Below, one piece after another: positions 1 through 6,746 of a DNA stretch of 13,109 nucleotides. The notes beneath the pieces are model-generated. The model did not search any database and was not told the DNA's origin. It saw only the letters and a program-made list of their open reading frames with translations. The DNA comes from Syntrophaceae bacterium UBA5761 (GTDB taxonomy: Bacteria > Desulfobacterota > Syntrophia > Syntrophales > UBA4778), in assembly GCA_002418885.1 (NCBI GenBank), contig DIEZ01000015.1, positions 1 through 13,109 of the forward strand. Reading direction: 5' to 3'. The translations under genes were made by a program, and so were the position numbers. Numbering within the stretch: the first letter of the stretch is position 1; every line of letters starts with the position of its first letter.

Positions 1-1
1 T

Positions 2-325
2 TTTGTGAACCGGGTGCTGGCGGAGGCAAGGGAAGCCCTGGAGAAGCGACATGCTCTTCGGGCAGAGGGTATTGACTTGAACAACATTGCTTTTAGGGTA
101 TCCGAATTGATGGGTGTGAAGCCGGAGGATGTATGGGCAAAAGGTAAATACCCGCGGATTGTGGATGCAAGGGGCTTGTTTTGTTATTGGGCGGTACGGG
201 AACTGGGGGTAAGCATGGCGGATATGGCTCGCCAACTTGGGTTATCCATCCCGGCAATCAGCAAATCCGTCCGAAGAGGGCAGCAGATTTCTGAGTCGAA
301 GGGATTCAGGTTGATAGATAGTTAA
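2..325 (+). CDS. REP-associated tyrosine (RAYT/IS200-like) transposase, C-terminal part
   Basis: This is the tail of a RAYT-type Y1 (HUH) transposase, which cuts and rejoins single-stranded DNA at palindromic repeat ends. The reading frame is open to the left edge, so the catalytic HUH/Tyr domain lies outside the window and the GTG at 5 is probably internal. What remains is the C-terminal DnaA-like helix-turn-helix module: the stretch around VSELMGVKPEDVW, then RGLFCYWAVRELG, then a recognition-helix-like MARQLGLSIPAISKSVRRG. This order is typical of RAYT proteins. The TAA stop at 323-325 coincides with the first base of a 28-bp repeat, as expected if the element's 3' end follows directly. 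The family call is from recalled motif similarity. Whether the full gene is intact cannot be judged here. Confidence 0.8.
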   Translation, partial: FVNRVLAEAREALEKRHALRAEGIDLNNIAFRVSELMGVKPEDVWAKGKYPRIVDARGLFCYWAVRELGVSMADMARQLGLSIPAISKSVRRGQQISESKGFRLIDS

Positions 326-380
326 TAAGTTAACAGCGTCCCCTATTCGTTCATAAGTTAACAGCGCCCCCTATTCGTTC
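325..380. repeat. 28-bp sequence in two tandem copies at the RAYT 3' end
   Basis: Bases 325-352 and 353-380 are the same 28-bp unit, differing only at 339 (t) versus 367 (c). Each unit reads ataagttaacagcg, then a C-rich stretch, then ctattcgttc. It begins at the stop codon of the RAYT transposase and ends exactly where the IstA fragment becomes recognisable (about 382). The GTTAAC palindrome inside the unit could be part of an end structure. Plausible readings are a duplicated element end, or one copy being the 3' end and the other a target or previous end; the sequence does not decide between them. Confidence 0.85.
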
Positions 381-381
381 A

Positions 382-759
382 CAGGCCCAGGTGGATTTTG
401 GCTCTGCGGGGATGATGAGAGAAGCCCCAAGCGGACGGCTGCGCAAGGCCTGGGCGTTTATCATGGTGATGTCCTACAGCCGCCATCGGTATGTCCGTTT
501 TGTCTTCCACATGGACGTGAGGACCTGGATTGACTGCCACGAGAGGGCCTTCGCCTTTTTTAACGGCTGCCCCGCCACCGTGGTCCTTGATAATCTCAGA
601 CCGGGAGTGATCAAGCCGGATATCTACGACCCCACCCTGAACCGGGCCTATGCCGAGATGGAGAGGCATTACGGGTTTGTCGCCGACCCTGCCAAGGTAA
701 GAGAGGCCAAACACAAGGGAAAAGTGGAGAGGCTGGTGCCGGTCGTCCGTGGCAGCTCC
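382..759 (+). pseudogene. istA: IS21-family transposase IstA, internal fragment (DDE core only)
   Basis: The translated fragment starts with AQVDFG and carries the three acidic residues of the IstA integrase core: D in QVDFG (codon 394-396), D in VVLDNLRPGV, and E in HKGKVERL. Spacing and surrounding motifs (SGRLRKAW, FVADP, REAKHKGKVE) match IS21 IstA proteins. The N-terminal helix-turn-helix half is missing before 382. The C-terminal part is missing because the IS256-family element begins at about 760; recognisable IstA similarity fades at the residues VPVVR (about 749). No IstB gene is present. About 126 codons remain of a protein normally around 400-500 residues, so it is a non-functional remnant. 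GTG at 391 is not a real start. Confidence 0.85.
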
Positions 760-798
760 GGCGATGTCAATTTTTTAGTTGAAATAATCGTAGCTCCC
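760..798 (+). repeat. IS256-family element, left terminal inverted repeat
   Basis: It pairs with the reverse complement of 2112-2153. The shared core is a run of T followed by tagttgaaa, and both copies end in gctccc. The left copy has six T and a shorter inner spacer than the right copy. Confidence 0.75.
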
Positions 799-809
799 AC
801 GTCCTGTCA

Positions 810-2059
810 TTATGCAGCGACCGGTATCTGATCGCCGAAGTATTGATCGATCTCTCTGAGCAACTCCGCGATGTCTGCGTAGCCTTTGATGCGTCTGAAG
901 CCCTTCTCGCAGTGGAGCAGAACCGCCGCGAGCCATCTCTGGGACATGGCACTGTTGCGGTACCTCTTGATGTTGCCTTCACAGTCCCTGACGGCAGAGA
1001 ACATGTTCTCGATAGGGTTGGTCGAAGTCAGGGTCTTTCTCAGCAATGCCGAAACCTTCAAACGGTGGGGCGTCAGTATCTCCTCTATCGCTTCATGGAG
1101 AGAATCGGCAGCCGATTCGTTGATGCTTCTGAGCCACTTCTCAAAATCCAAGAGCATCTCTTTGGCGTCTGAATAGGAATTCTGTTCCAGGGCGATCATG
1201 AAGCGCCGGTGTGCCATTTTGCGATACCGCTTGGGCAGGTGCCTCTGGATGTTGCGATCTTTGTGTATCGTGCATCGCTGGTGCAAAAGCTTTTTGCCGA
1301 ATCGCTCTGTGAGGGCCTTGATGATCCCCGTGCCGCCGTCGGTGACCCAGAGGGTCTTCTTGCTGAGCGCCAAACCCCGCCTCTGCATATCCGCGAAAAG
1401 CTCCCGGCAGATGTCGCTGTTTTCCGTAGCGCCCTGCCAGAACCCCAGGGGGTGTTTGTGCCCTTCGTGATCGATCCCTAAAGATACGATGAAGGCATCG
1501 CCGCCCCGGTGGACGGTGTCGATGAAAACGGCAAACACGCGAAGCTCAGAAAGATCGCGCTCCTTGAACTCCTTGAGCTTGCGGCTTGTCGCCTCCACAA
1601 TCCTGTTGGATATCGATGAGGCAGGGACGCCAAAGGCTCTGGCCGTGTCGATGAGCGTCTCTCGGATATGCCGGAAAGCACCTTGCCGAGCAGCTCTTCC
1701 GAAAAGGCGCCGGGGTTCTTCAACGTTTGGTAGCTGCTCAAATGAATCTCGCCTTCCGGTCCTCTCAGCCGAGGGTGGCGCACTCGTATCTTTCGATCAC
1801 CACAATATACCGGGCCGTCCTGGTAGGCCCACTTGTAGGTGCCTTGGTGGCGCGGAGCATAATCCGGACCGGAAAGCTCTTCCCGCTCCATGTCCATGAC
1901 GGCCTCACAAAGCATGGCTCCGAGTTCCATGTGAAGGGCGTCCAACCCCTGCTTGCCTGCCTGCAGAACGTGAAACATCCTGGCGGCCAGCTCCTGGGCG
2001 CCATAGATCTCCTCAAATCCTTGTCTTGCCTTTTTACGCTTTTTTGTGTTTACTTTCAT
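810..2059 (-). pseudogene. IS256-family transposase, split by a frameshift
   Basis: The gene would encode a mutator-type DDE transposase of about 416 residues. The 5' part (2059 down to about 1660) gives the N-terminal domain, including QELAARMFHVLQAGKQGLD and RKIRVRHPRLRG, up to VLSGISERR. The similarity then continues in another frame from ETLIDTARAFGVPASSIS (about 1663) to the TAA at 810-812. The 3' part holds the catalytic residues: D in FAVFIDTVHRGG, D in WVTDGGTGI, and E in NPIENMFSAVR. It also has the family's C-x2-H signature in RCTIHKDRN. The ATG at 2059 has a good Shine-Dalgarno (AGGAG, 6-base spacer). The frameshift lies within about 1655-1670. Nothing nearby resembles a slippery heptamer and IS256 members are not known for programmed shifts, so inactivation is the simpler reading. 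Confidence 0.85.
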
Positions 2060-2111
2060 TGGTGGCTCCTTTCTTTAATCGGCCTTAAAGTCTGCGGGAT
2101 ATTCCCACAGA

Positions 2112-2153
2112 GGGAGCCACTTCTCAACTTTCAACTAAAAATTGTGTATCACC
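2112..2153 (-). repeat. IS256-family element, right terminal inverted repeat
   Basis: Reading inward on the minus strand it begins ggtgatacacaa, then tttttagttgaaag, and ends ggctccc. It lies 53 bp upstream of the transposase start. The ACACAATTTTT type of terminus resembles ends recalled from other IS256 members. Confidence 0.75.
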
Positions 2154-2244
2154 TCCCTTCGCTTTCTCTGAACTCTATCTTGGAAATCCTCCACGGCGGG
2201 TCAAGTCGCAATGCCCTTTCAAATAGCGCCTCCAATCCTTCCAT
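2154..2244 (-). pseudogene. ISL3-family transposase, N-terminal fragment of 30 codons
   Basis: From the ATG at 2244 the minus strand reads MEGLEALFERALRLDPPW and then RISKIEFRESEG. This matches the conserved start of ISL3 transposases, where an L-x2-LF-x2-AL-L-PPW segment is followed by an I-F-E/D-x-L-D-I-Y strand. A Shine-Dalgarno (GGAG) precedes the ATG by 7 bases. Homology stops at the IS256 boundary and the frame hits a TGA inside the IS256 end (2151-2149). The rest of the roughly 400-residue protein, including the DDE domain, is missing. Confidence 0.7.
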
Positions 2245-2299
2245 GTAAACTCCTTTTTTCAATCCAGTCTACCTTACCCACTCGGTTTGAGAAAGAGCC
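2154..2299 (-). mobile_element. ISL3-family element, left-end remnant
   Basis: This piece consists of the start of an ISL3 transposase gene (ATG at 2244) plus its upstream end. The minus-strand sequence at 2299 begins ggctctttctcaaaccgag, which resembles ISL3-type termini. The rest of the element is absent, cut where the IS256-family element begins. The outer end at 2299 lies directly against the GATTA repeat and 18 bp from the stop codon of the CoA-transferase gene. The terminus call is less certain than the protein fragment. Confidence 0.6.
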
Positions 2300-2327
2300 G
2301 ATTAGATTAGATTAGATTAGATTAGAT
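2300..2327. repeat. Pentanucleotide GATTA tandem repeat
   Basis: Five perfect copies of gatta (2300-2324) are followed by a partial sixth copy (gatt, 2325-2328 region). The tract touches the ISL3 end at 2299 and overlaps the last codons and stop of the CoA-transferase gene, where it encodes the C-terminal residues NLI and the TAA. A change of copy number would alter only the last residues or the stop position. Confidence 0.9.
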
Positions 2328-3618
2328 TCAATTTCCGAGCCTCCGCTTTCAGCTCGCTTCTGAAATCGGGGTGGGCAATGGCGATCAGCTCATTGGCACG
2401 TTCCTTCAGAGTTTTCGCCTTCAACATTGCAATACCGTACTCGGTCACAATGTAATGCACTTCTGTGCGCGGCGTCGTGACAACGGCGCCTTTCGTCAAA
2501 TGCGGGACGATCTTGCTGATTGTCCCTTTTTTGGCTGTTGAGTGAAGACAAATAAAGGATTTTCCACCCTCCGACTTGTAAGCACCACGAGAAAAATCCA
2601 TCTGACCGCCGGTTCCGCTCAGAATCCGCGGTCCCACGGCTTCAGACGCACACTGTCCGGTCAGATCGACTTCGGCGGTAGCATTGATCGCCACCATCTT
2701 GTAATTTTGCGCAATAACAAACGGGTCGTTGGTGTACGATACAGGATGGCCTTCAAACATCGGATTCCTGCCCATATATTTGTAAAGTTTTGCGCTTCCG
2801 CCGGCAAATGTTCCGATAATCCTCTCTTTGTGAATGCTTTTTTTCTTTCCGGTTATAACACCTGCTTCGACAAGCTCGATCATCGCATCGACAAACATCT
2901 CCGTCTGGATACCGAGATCGTGTTTAGTCTTCAGAGAATAACCTACCGCATTCGGCATTCCCCCGATCCCTAACTGCACGGTCGATCCATCTTCAATAAG
3001 TTCCGCTATAGTATTACCTATGATCTCGTCTTCCCGTGTAAGCGGAGGGGCCGGTATCACCGGCAACGGGGAATGATTTTCGACGATCATGTCAACATCC
3101 GAAATGTGGATGAAGGTGTTTCCGTAAAGATACGGCTGGTTTTCATTTACCTCGACAACGACCTTTTTCGATTTGTCGGCCGCGGCACGGTGATAGGTTA
3201 CTGCCGTGCCGAAACTGAAATATCCGTGATCATCCATCGGTGATACGGAAACCATGAAGACATCATTCTCCAGATATCTGGTGTAGTAACCGGGGATTTC
3301 ATTGAAATACTCGGGGTATGTCGTTCCCGTTCCTTCATTCACAGCTTTCCGCGTCCGGGGCGTTAGGAACCAGCTATTTACAGTAAAGACTTTCTGTCCT
3401 TCTTCCGACACAAACTTGTCGCTCGGCGGCAGCCACAACGTGTCGCGAAGATTCACATTTTCCAGTTCATTCCTTCGGTCCGCAACCGCGTTCATCAATC
3501 CTGCCGGCATACCCGCACCGAAACCGAAATCAACCCAGTCTCCGGACTTGACAATCTTTGCGGCTTCTTCAACGGTTGTTAACTTCCTCTTATACTCTTC
3601 TTTCACCTTTGGATTCAT
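2317..3618 (-). CDS. Acetyl-CoA hydrolase/4-hydroxybutyrate-type CoA-transferase (family I), 433 aa
   Basis: This is a cytoplasmic CoA-transferase of the Cat1/AbfT type, which moves CoA between an acyl-CoA and a free carboxylic acid through a glutamyl-CoA intermediate. Length and architecture match the 4-hydroxybutyrate/butyrate:acetate CoA-transferases (about 430-440 aa). The likely catalytic glutamate is in GIQTEMF (residue 240 from the chosen start). VQLGIGGMPNAV and the glycine loop GTGGQMDFSRGA are family signatures, and IVTEYGIAML lies near the C-terminus. The start at 3618 is preferred over the ATG at 3624 because AGGAGG (3632-3627) is 8 bases before 3618 but only 2 before 3624. It lies about 35 bp downstream of a paralogous longer CoA-transferase, in an apparent operon. 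The real acyl substrate cannot be read from sequence; acetate, acetoacetate or isovalerate would suit the neighbours. Confidence 0.88.
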   Translation of the reverse strand: MNPKVKEEYKRKLTTVEEAAKIVKSGDWVDFGFGAGMPAGLMNAVADRRNELENVNLRDTLWLPPSDKFVSEEGQKVFTVNSWFLTPRTRKAVNEGTGTTYPEYFNEIPGYYTRYLENDVFMVSVSPMDDHGYFSFGTAVTYHRAAADKSKKVVVEVNENQPYLYGNTFIHISDVDMIVENHSPLPVIPAPPLTREDEIIGNTIAELIEDGSTVQLGIGGMPNAVGYSLKTKHDLGIQTEMFVDAMIELVEAGVITGKKKSIHKERIIGTFAGGSAKLYKYMGRNPMFEGHPVSYTNDPFVIAQNYKMVAINATAEVDLTGQCASEAVGPRILSGTGGQMDFSRGAYKSEGGKSFICLHSTAKKGTISKIVPHLTKGAVVTTPRTEVHYIVTEYGIAMLKAKTLKERANELIAIAHPDFRSELKAEARKLNLI

Positions 3619-3626
3619 AACCATCT

Positions 3627-3632
3627 CCTCCT
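3627..3632 (-). promoter_or_regulatory. Ribosome binding site that decides the CoA-transferase start
   Basis: A perfect AGGAGG on the minus strand is 8 bases from the ATG at 3618 and only 2 bases from the in-frame ATG at 3624. This favours the inner start. Confidence 0.7.
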
Positions 3633-3653
3633 TTTTTTCTTTGCAACCACAAG

Positions 3654-5174
3654 TTATTTTCCTGAGGTTACTTTGCTGTCGATATAGTCATGCCCCCATA
3701 ACCTGCTCGCGTACGGGATCTTGTAATTCCGTCGATCCTTCATGTAATGGGGGTATCGCCTGGCACCTCCTTCTTCCGCTTTCATCGAAACGGGGAAATT
3801 GGGCGGCAGCAGATGGAGCCTGTGCGCTTCTTTTCTCAATATCTCGCGGTCATCAGGATGGGCGATAGAAATAAGCGCCTCGGCTCTCTCATAACCGTTC
3901 AGCCCCCTCAGATTCACTATGCCGTACTCAGTGCACACCCATGTAGTAAGCTGAGCAGGCAGATCGACAACGCTGCCTGGAGTCAATTGCGGCACGATTC
4001 GAGATGTGCCGTGCTTGCTTCTCGAAGTCGCCGCGGCAATGCCCCTACCGCCTTTTGAAAGGGGACAGAATGCAATAAAGTTAAAAAAACCGCCCGTACT
4101 TGAAATCGGTCGCCCTTCATGATGGCCGGCACAGATTTGGCCGTAAAGATCGATGGCCACGAAATTATCAATCGCCACCATATTGTCTATTCGATGTAAC
4201 TGAGTAATATTATTCGTGTAATCTATGTCACAGGCAGCCAGCACCGGATTGCGATGGACGAAATCGTAGTACCGCTTTGTGTCGAACGGGATGGCAAACG
4301 CCCAGACGCTCTTTCCGCGATCGATGTTTTTCAACCGGTTTGTCACCTGGCCTGACTCTATCAGCGTCATAAGCCCCACATTCAACATTTCCGTGTGAAC
4401 ACCCAGATCTTTAAGACCGGCATCTTTCATCCCGATAACGACCGCCGACGGCAGCGAGCCGATACCTAGCTGTACGCAGTCACCATCACCCATTATACTG
4501 AGACAATGTTCGGCAATCTTTTTCTCTTCCGGTGATGGAACTATCTTTGATTCATCTATCTGCGGCCATTCATATCTTTTGCAATCCACCTCGACGATGT
4601 AATCCACCTCGTCTATATTGATAATGTTATTGACTCCCTCCGCCCAAGGAAAGTCCTCACGCACCTCCAGCACAATTTTCTTTGCGGTCTCTTTGTAAAT
4701 CATACCGTTGTTAGTCGCATACGAAAAGTTGAAGTATCCCCGTTTATCGGGAGAGCTCGTCGCCGTTACGTACCAGTCTATACCGCGTTTCTCTCTTACG
4801 GCATTATAGAATCGATAGTGGTGATGCCACATCCCGATTGCCCACCCCCAGTGAGCCCAACTCGTAACGCCGTTTGTATCTCTTGCCTTACGGTTCCACG
4901 GGAAAAAGAAATACTCATGAATGCAATGGTATTTCTGCCCAGGATCCGCTTCTTGCCACCAGGGCTGAGGAAATGCCGATGCATAGAGCCACAATTCAAT
5001 GTCTCTCAAGTCACCCTTTCCTGGGCCGAGCCGCTTCGCGATTGCTTCACCGCACGCCGTCATATCACCGACTGCGCTACCGATGGTAAACCAATCTCCC
5101 GATTTGACCAATCCCGCCATTTTCTCGGCACTAATCGTCTTGTTTCTTATTTGCTGCTGTACTGGTGTTGTCAT
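3654..5174 (-). CDS. Acetyl-CoA hydrolase/transferase family protein, long form, 506 aa
   Basis: This second family I CoA-transferase is clearly homologous to its downstream neighbour but about 70 residues longer. Shared landmarks are VQLGIGSLPSAV (about 234-245), the likely catalytic glutamate in GVHTEML (E262), the SSTGGFFNF glycine loop, RIVPQLTPGSVV, and CTEYGIVNLRGL. Two regions differ from the short paralogue. One is an aromatic- and histidine-rich stretch at about residues 60-135 (WWQEADPG, YFFFPWNRKARD, WGWAIGMWHHHYRFYN). The other is a basic C-terminal tail of about 50 residues after the HPDDREILRKEAHRLHLL block. No signal peptide or membrane segment is seen. The ATG at 5174 has AGGAGG with a 7-base spacer. 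An IS5-like element ends about 25 bp upstream of this start. A different, perhaps bulkier or branched, acyl substrate is possible, and a heteromeric partnership with the short paralogue cannot be excluded. Confidence 0.82.
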   Translation of the reverse strand: MTTPVQQQIRNKTISAEKMAGLVKSGDWFTIGSAVGDMTACGEAIAKRLGPGKGDLRDIELWLYASAFPQPWWQEADPGQKYHCIHEYFFFPWNRKARDTNGVTSWAHWGWAIGMWHHHYRFYNAVREKRGIDWYVTATSSPDKRGYFNFSYATNNGMIYKETAKKIVLEVREDFPWAEGVNNIINIDEVDYIVEVDCKRYEWPQIDESKIVPSPEEKKIAEHCLSIMGDGDCVQLGIGSLPSAVVIGMKDAGLKDLGVHTEMLNVGLMTLIESGQVTNRLKNIDRGKSVWAFAIPFDTKRYYDFVHRNPVLAACDIDYTNNITQLHRIDNMVAIDNFVAIDLYGQICAGHHEGRPISSTGGFFNFIAFCPLSKGGRGIAAATSRSKHGTSRIVPQLTPGSVVDLPAQLTTWVCTEYGIVNLRGLNGYERAEALISIAHPDDREILRKEAHRLHLLPPNFPVSMKAEEGGARRYPHYMKDRRNYKIPYASRLWGHDYIDSKVTSGK

Positions 5175-5206
5175 AATACCCCCTCCTTTTTCTATTTTTT
5201 ACCAGC

Positions 5207-5224
5207 GAGTCAGTTGCAAAATGC
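5207..5224 (+). repeat. IS5-like element, left inverted repeat core
   Basis: gagtcagttgcaaaatgc pairs with the reverse complement of 6613-6630, with ttgcaaaat identical. Weaker matching extends outward to about 5199. Confidence 0.65.
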
Positions 5225-5328
5225 TTGCGCCAAACTTCAAAATATGCACCCATAGCCTCATGGTTTGAGGCAGGAGGGCAAAATTTCAGAAAAATGACAT
5301 CGGCCCTCTCAAATTTCTCCTTTTCAGC

Positions 5329-6426
5329 TCACTCCAGGAGCCGGAAGAACTGCGTGGCCGTGATCGCGATCAGCCCGAACATCAGGTGCATCATCACCTT
5401 GGCTGCCCCGCGCACCCGCACGAATCTTCCGCCATAATTGTCCTTCAAATTCGCGTTGACCCGCTCGGCCGTGCCGCGGTTCCTGAAGCGCTCTGCCTGG
5501 GCCGGATCCATCTCTTTCTTTTCTCCCCGCCTGGGATTGGCATCGATGATGGGAACATGCCCCAATCCCATACTGAAGGCTCTGATCTGTGGTGCATCAT
5601 ATGCCGCATCCATCAGGTCGTACAGGTTGGTAATCTTTTCGGCGGTCTTCTGCGCCAACGGAATGGCCGCCTGGGAATCGTGCAGCGAAGCGGAACTCAA
5701 GATCGCGCTCACGGGAATGTCCCCGTCGATCGAATCGAGATGCAGCTTGTAGCCGACCCAGGATGTCTTGTACCCCTTGGCATTGACCTTGGTCCCCACG
5801 TCGCAGCATACCGGCAGATCGGCAAGATTCTCCTCCAGACTTCTGCTCAACTGGAGATCCAGTCGCTTTGGTTCCTTCTCCACCCGGACCTCGCCCCGAC
5901 GCGGACGACCGCGTTTCCGTTTGGGTTTGACCTCGGGCGCTTTCGGAGCTTTGCGCAATGGCTTCTCCCGCGCCTCGATCGCCGTCGAATCACGACTTAC
6001 ATGACCCGCAAGTTTCGGTCCGCCATACTGCTTGACCATCGCCGCGTGGATTTTCTCCCCCAAGCCGTCACGGGAAAACTCCTCAAAGGCCCGCGAAAAC
6101 GTCGACTCCGAGGGAATCCCGTCCGGATGCTCCCAGCCGCACGGTCGCCGCAGATTCTTGCCGTCACGCAAGAACGCAAGCAGGGCTTTCGTCGTCGGAA
6201 TGTTGTATACCGCCTTGGCCACGAACGCCAAGACAATTGCCAAACGGTCCTCCCGCCTACGCCCGACCCCTTGCCATCGATACGGACGGATGTGCTTTTG
6301 AACGTCTGCCAGTTCGACCACCCGCACGAACTCCCGCTGTTTCTCCGTCAGGGGGTCCAAGACCTCTTCCATCCAGGGGAAAAGGGTGTGCTGGATACGA
6401 TGCCAAATGCTCACGAGTGTGCTCAT
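5329..6426 (-). CDS. IS4/IS5-superfamily DDE transposase, 365 aa
   Basis: This transposase mobilises the surrounding insertion sequence. The N-terminal half has the helical DUF772-like region seen in IS5-type enzymes (LAIVLAFVAKAVYNIPTTKALLAFL, then PSESTFSRAFEEF). The RNase H-fold residues follow: D in HVSRDSTAIEA, D in YDLMDAAYDAP, and E in RGTAERVNANLKDNYGG, with the R-x-E spacing typical of IS4/IS5. A lysine/arginine-rich linker (PEVKPKRKRGRPRRG) sits between the first catalytic Asp and the rest. The frame is intact with all three catalytic residues, so it may be active. The AGGAG upstream is 14 bases from the ATG, longer than usual, but no in-frame alternative start exists before an upstream TAA. 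The exact IS subgroup is not determined. Confidence 0.85.
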   Translation of the reverse strand: MSTLVSIWHRIQHTLFPWMEEVLDPLTEKQREFVRVVELADVQKHIRPYRWQGVGRRREDRLAIVLAFVAKAVYNIPTTKALLAFLRDGKNLRRPCGWEHPDGIPSESTFSRAFEEFSRDGLGEKIHAAMVKQYGGPKLAGHVSRDSTAIEAREKPLRKAPKAPEVKPKRKRGRPRRGEVRVEKEPKRLDLQLSRSLEENLADLPVCCDVGTKVNAKGYKTSWVGYKLHLDSIDGDIPVSAILSSASLHDSQAAIPLAQKTAEKITNLYDLMDAAYDAPQIRAFSMGLGHVPIIDANPRRGEKKEMDPAQAERFRNRGTAERVNANLKDNYGGRFVRVRGAAKVMMHLMFGLIAITATQFFRLLE

Positions 6427-6471
6427 CCTCTGCCGCTCGTCTCCTTTCGGGGGTTGTTACATACCGAGCAG

Positions 6472-6500
6472 TTGATAGCACATTCTCCTTATATTATCAA
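6472..6500 (-). promoter_or_regulatory. Putative promoter of the IS5-like transposase
   Basis: On the minus strand TTGATA (6500-6495) is followed after exactly 17 bases by TATCAA (6477-6472), each matching 4 of 6 consensus positions. The transposase start follows about 45 bp downstream. TTGATA and TATCAA are also inverted copies of each other, so the same bases could instead be a binding site. Prediction by eye only. Confidence 0.35.
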
Positions 6501-6577
6501 CATGTTATCATGCATTTACAAAGAAATCTGTCTCTCAATTCGGGATAAATCATCAGCCCAGGACGCCCCAAACCAGA

Positions 6578-6605
6578 TGCTGGTACCGGTGAACTAATAC
6601 CAGCA
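6578..6605. repeat. Hairpin just inside the IS5-like right end
   Basis: tgctggta (6578-6585) and taccagca (6598-6605) form a perfect 8-bp stem with a 12-base loop, about 10-30 bp inside the IS end. Such subterminal hairpins in other elements can block translation of transposase from read-through transcripts. No T-run follows on either strand, so it is not a typical terminator. Confidence 0.6.
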
Positions 6606-6612
6606 CAAAATG

Positions 6613-6630
6613 GAATTTTGCAATCGGCTC
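6613..6630 (-). repeat. IS5-like element, right inverted repeat core
   Basis: On the minus strand this reads gagccgattgcaaaattc, matching 13 of 18 positions of the left end at 5207-5224. Weaker matching extends outward to about 6638. Confidence 0.65.
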
Positions 6631-6746
6631 CCCTGTAAGAGAAAGCTCTAATGGCCTTACCACACACCCATAACCAGACCCCAGTGTAAGTGTAATTGTC
6701 TCATCACGTTCTTGAAGCCTACTGCCTAAAACTTCGAAGCCCCATC

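Larger units (their letters stand above)
760..2153 (-). mobile_element. IS256-family insertion sequence, transposase frameshifted
   Basis: The element is about 1394 bp, normal for IS256, with one transposase gene on the minus strand. Its ends are imperfect inverted repeats. The left end (760-798) begins ggcgatgtc and contains ttttttagttgaaa, then gctccc. The reverse complement of the right end (2112-2153) begins ggtgatacac and contains tttttagttgaaa, then ggctccc. The outer boundary is set from the shared gg(c/t)gat and is uncertain by a few bases. The flanks (752-759 gcagctcc, 2154-2161 tcccttcg) show no 8-9 bp target duplication. The left neighbour is IS21 and the right neighbour is ISL3, so the two flanks were not originally one uninterrupted gene. 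Confidence 0.8.
5199..6638 (-). mobile_element. IS5-like insertion sequence with intact transposase
   Basis: The element is about 1.4 kb with one transposase gene and imperfect inverted ends. The left end (5199-5224) contains gagtcagttgcaaaatgc. The reverse complement of the right end (6613-6638) contains gagccgattgcaaaattc. About 19 of 26 positions match, with ttgcaaaat identical. The outer limit is uncertain by several bases and no target duplication could be recognised. It lies between the biotin carrier gene and the CoA-transferase genes, all on the same strand, and its transposase is also on that strand. The non-coding right segment (6427-6638) holds a likely transposase promoter and an 8-bp-stem hairpin. 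The left non-coding segment (5199-5328) holds a small palindrome (5255-5271) and nothing else recognisable. Confidence 0.75.

Noticed and set aside
1655..1670. Programmed ribosomal frameshift in the IS256-family transposase
   Set aside because: No slippery heptamer or strong stimulatory hairpin is evident and IS256 members usually have one continuous frame; a decay mutation is more likely.
5180..5220. Outward promoter formed by TTGCAA in the left IS end plus an AT-rich -10 beside it
   Set aside because: The best -10 at 17 bp (AATAGA) matches only 3 of 6 positions, and the transcript would start inside the ribosome site.
5255..5304. Terminator after the IS5-like transposase (palindrome gcctca/tgaggc and a gagggc/gccctc pair)
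   Set aside because: Stems are only 6 bp, one has a loop of more than 20 bases, and neither is followed by a T-run on the minus strand.
5386..6597. Long plus-strand open frame of about 400 codons opposite the IS5-like transposase
   Set aside because: It is antisense to a transposase with all catalytic motifs, has no recognisable domains, and is Pro/Arg-rich as expected of a shadow frame in GC-rich DNA.
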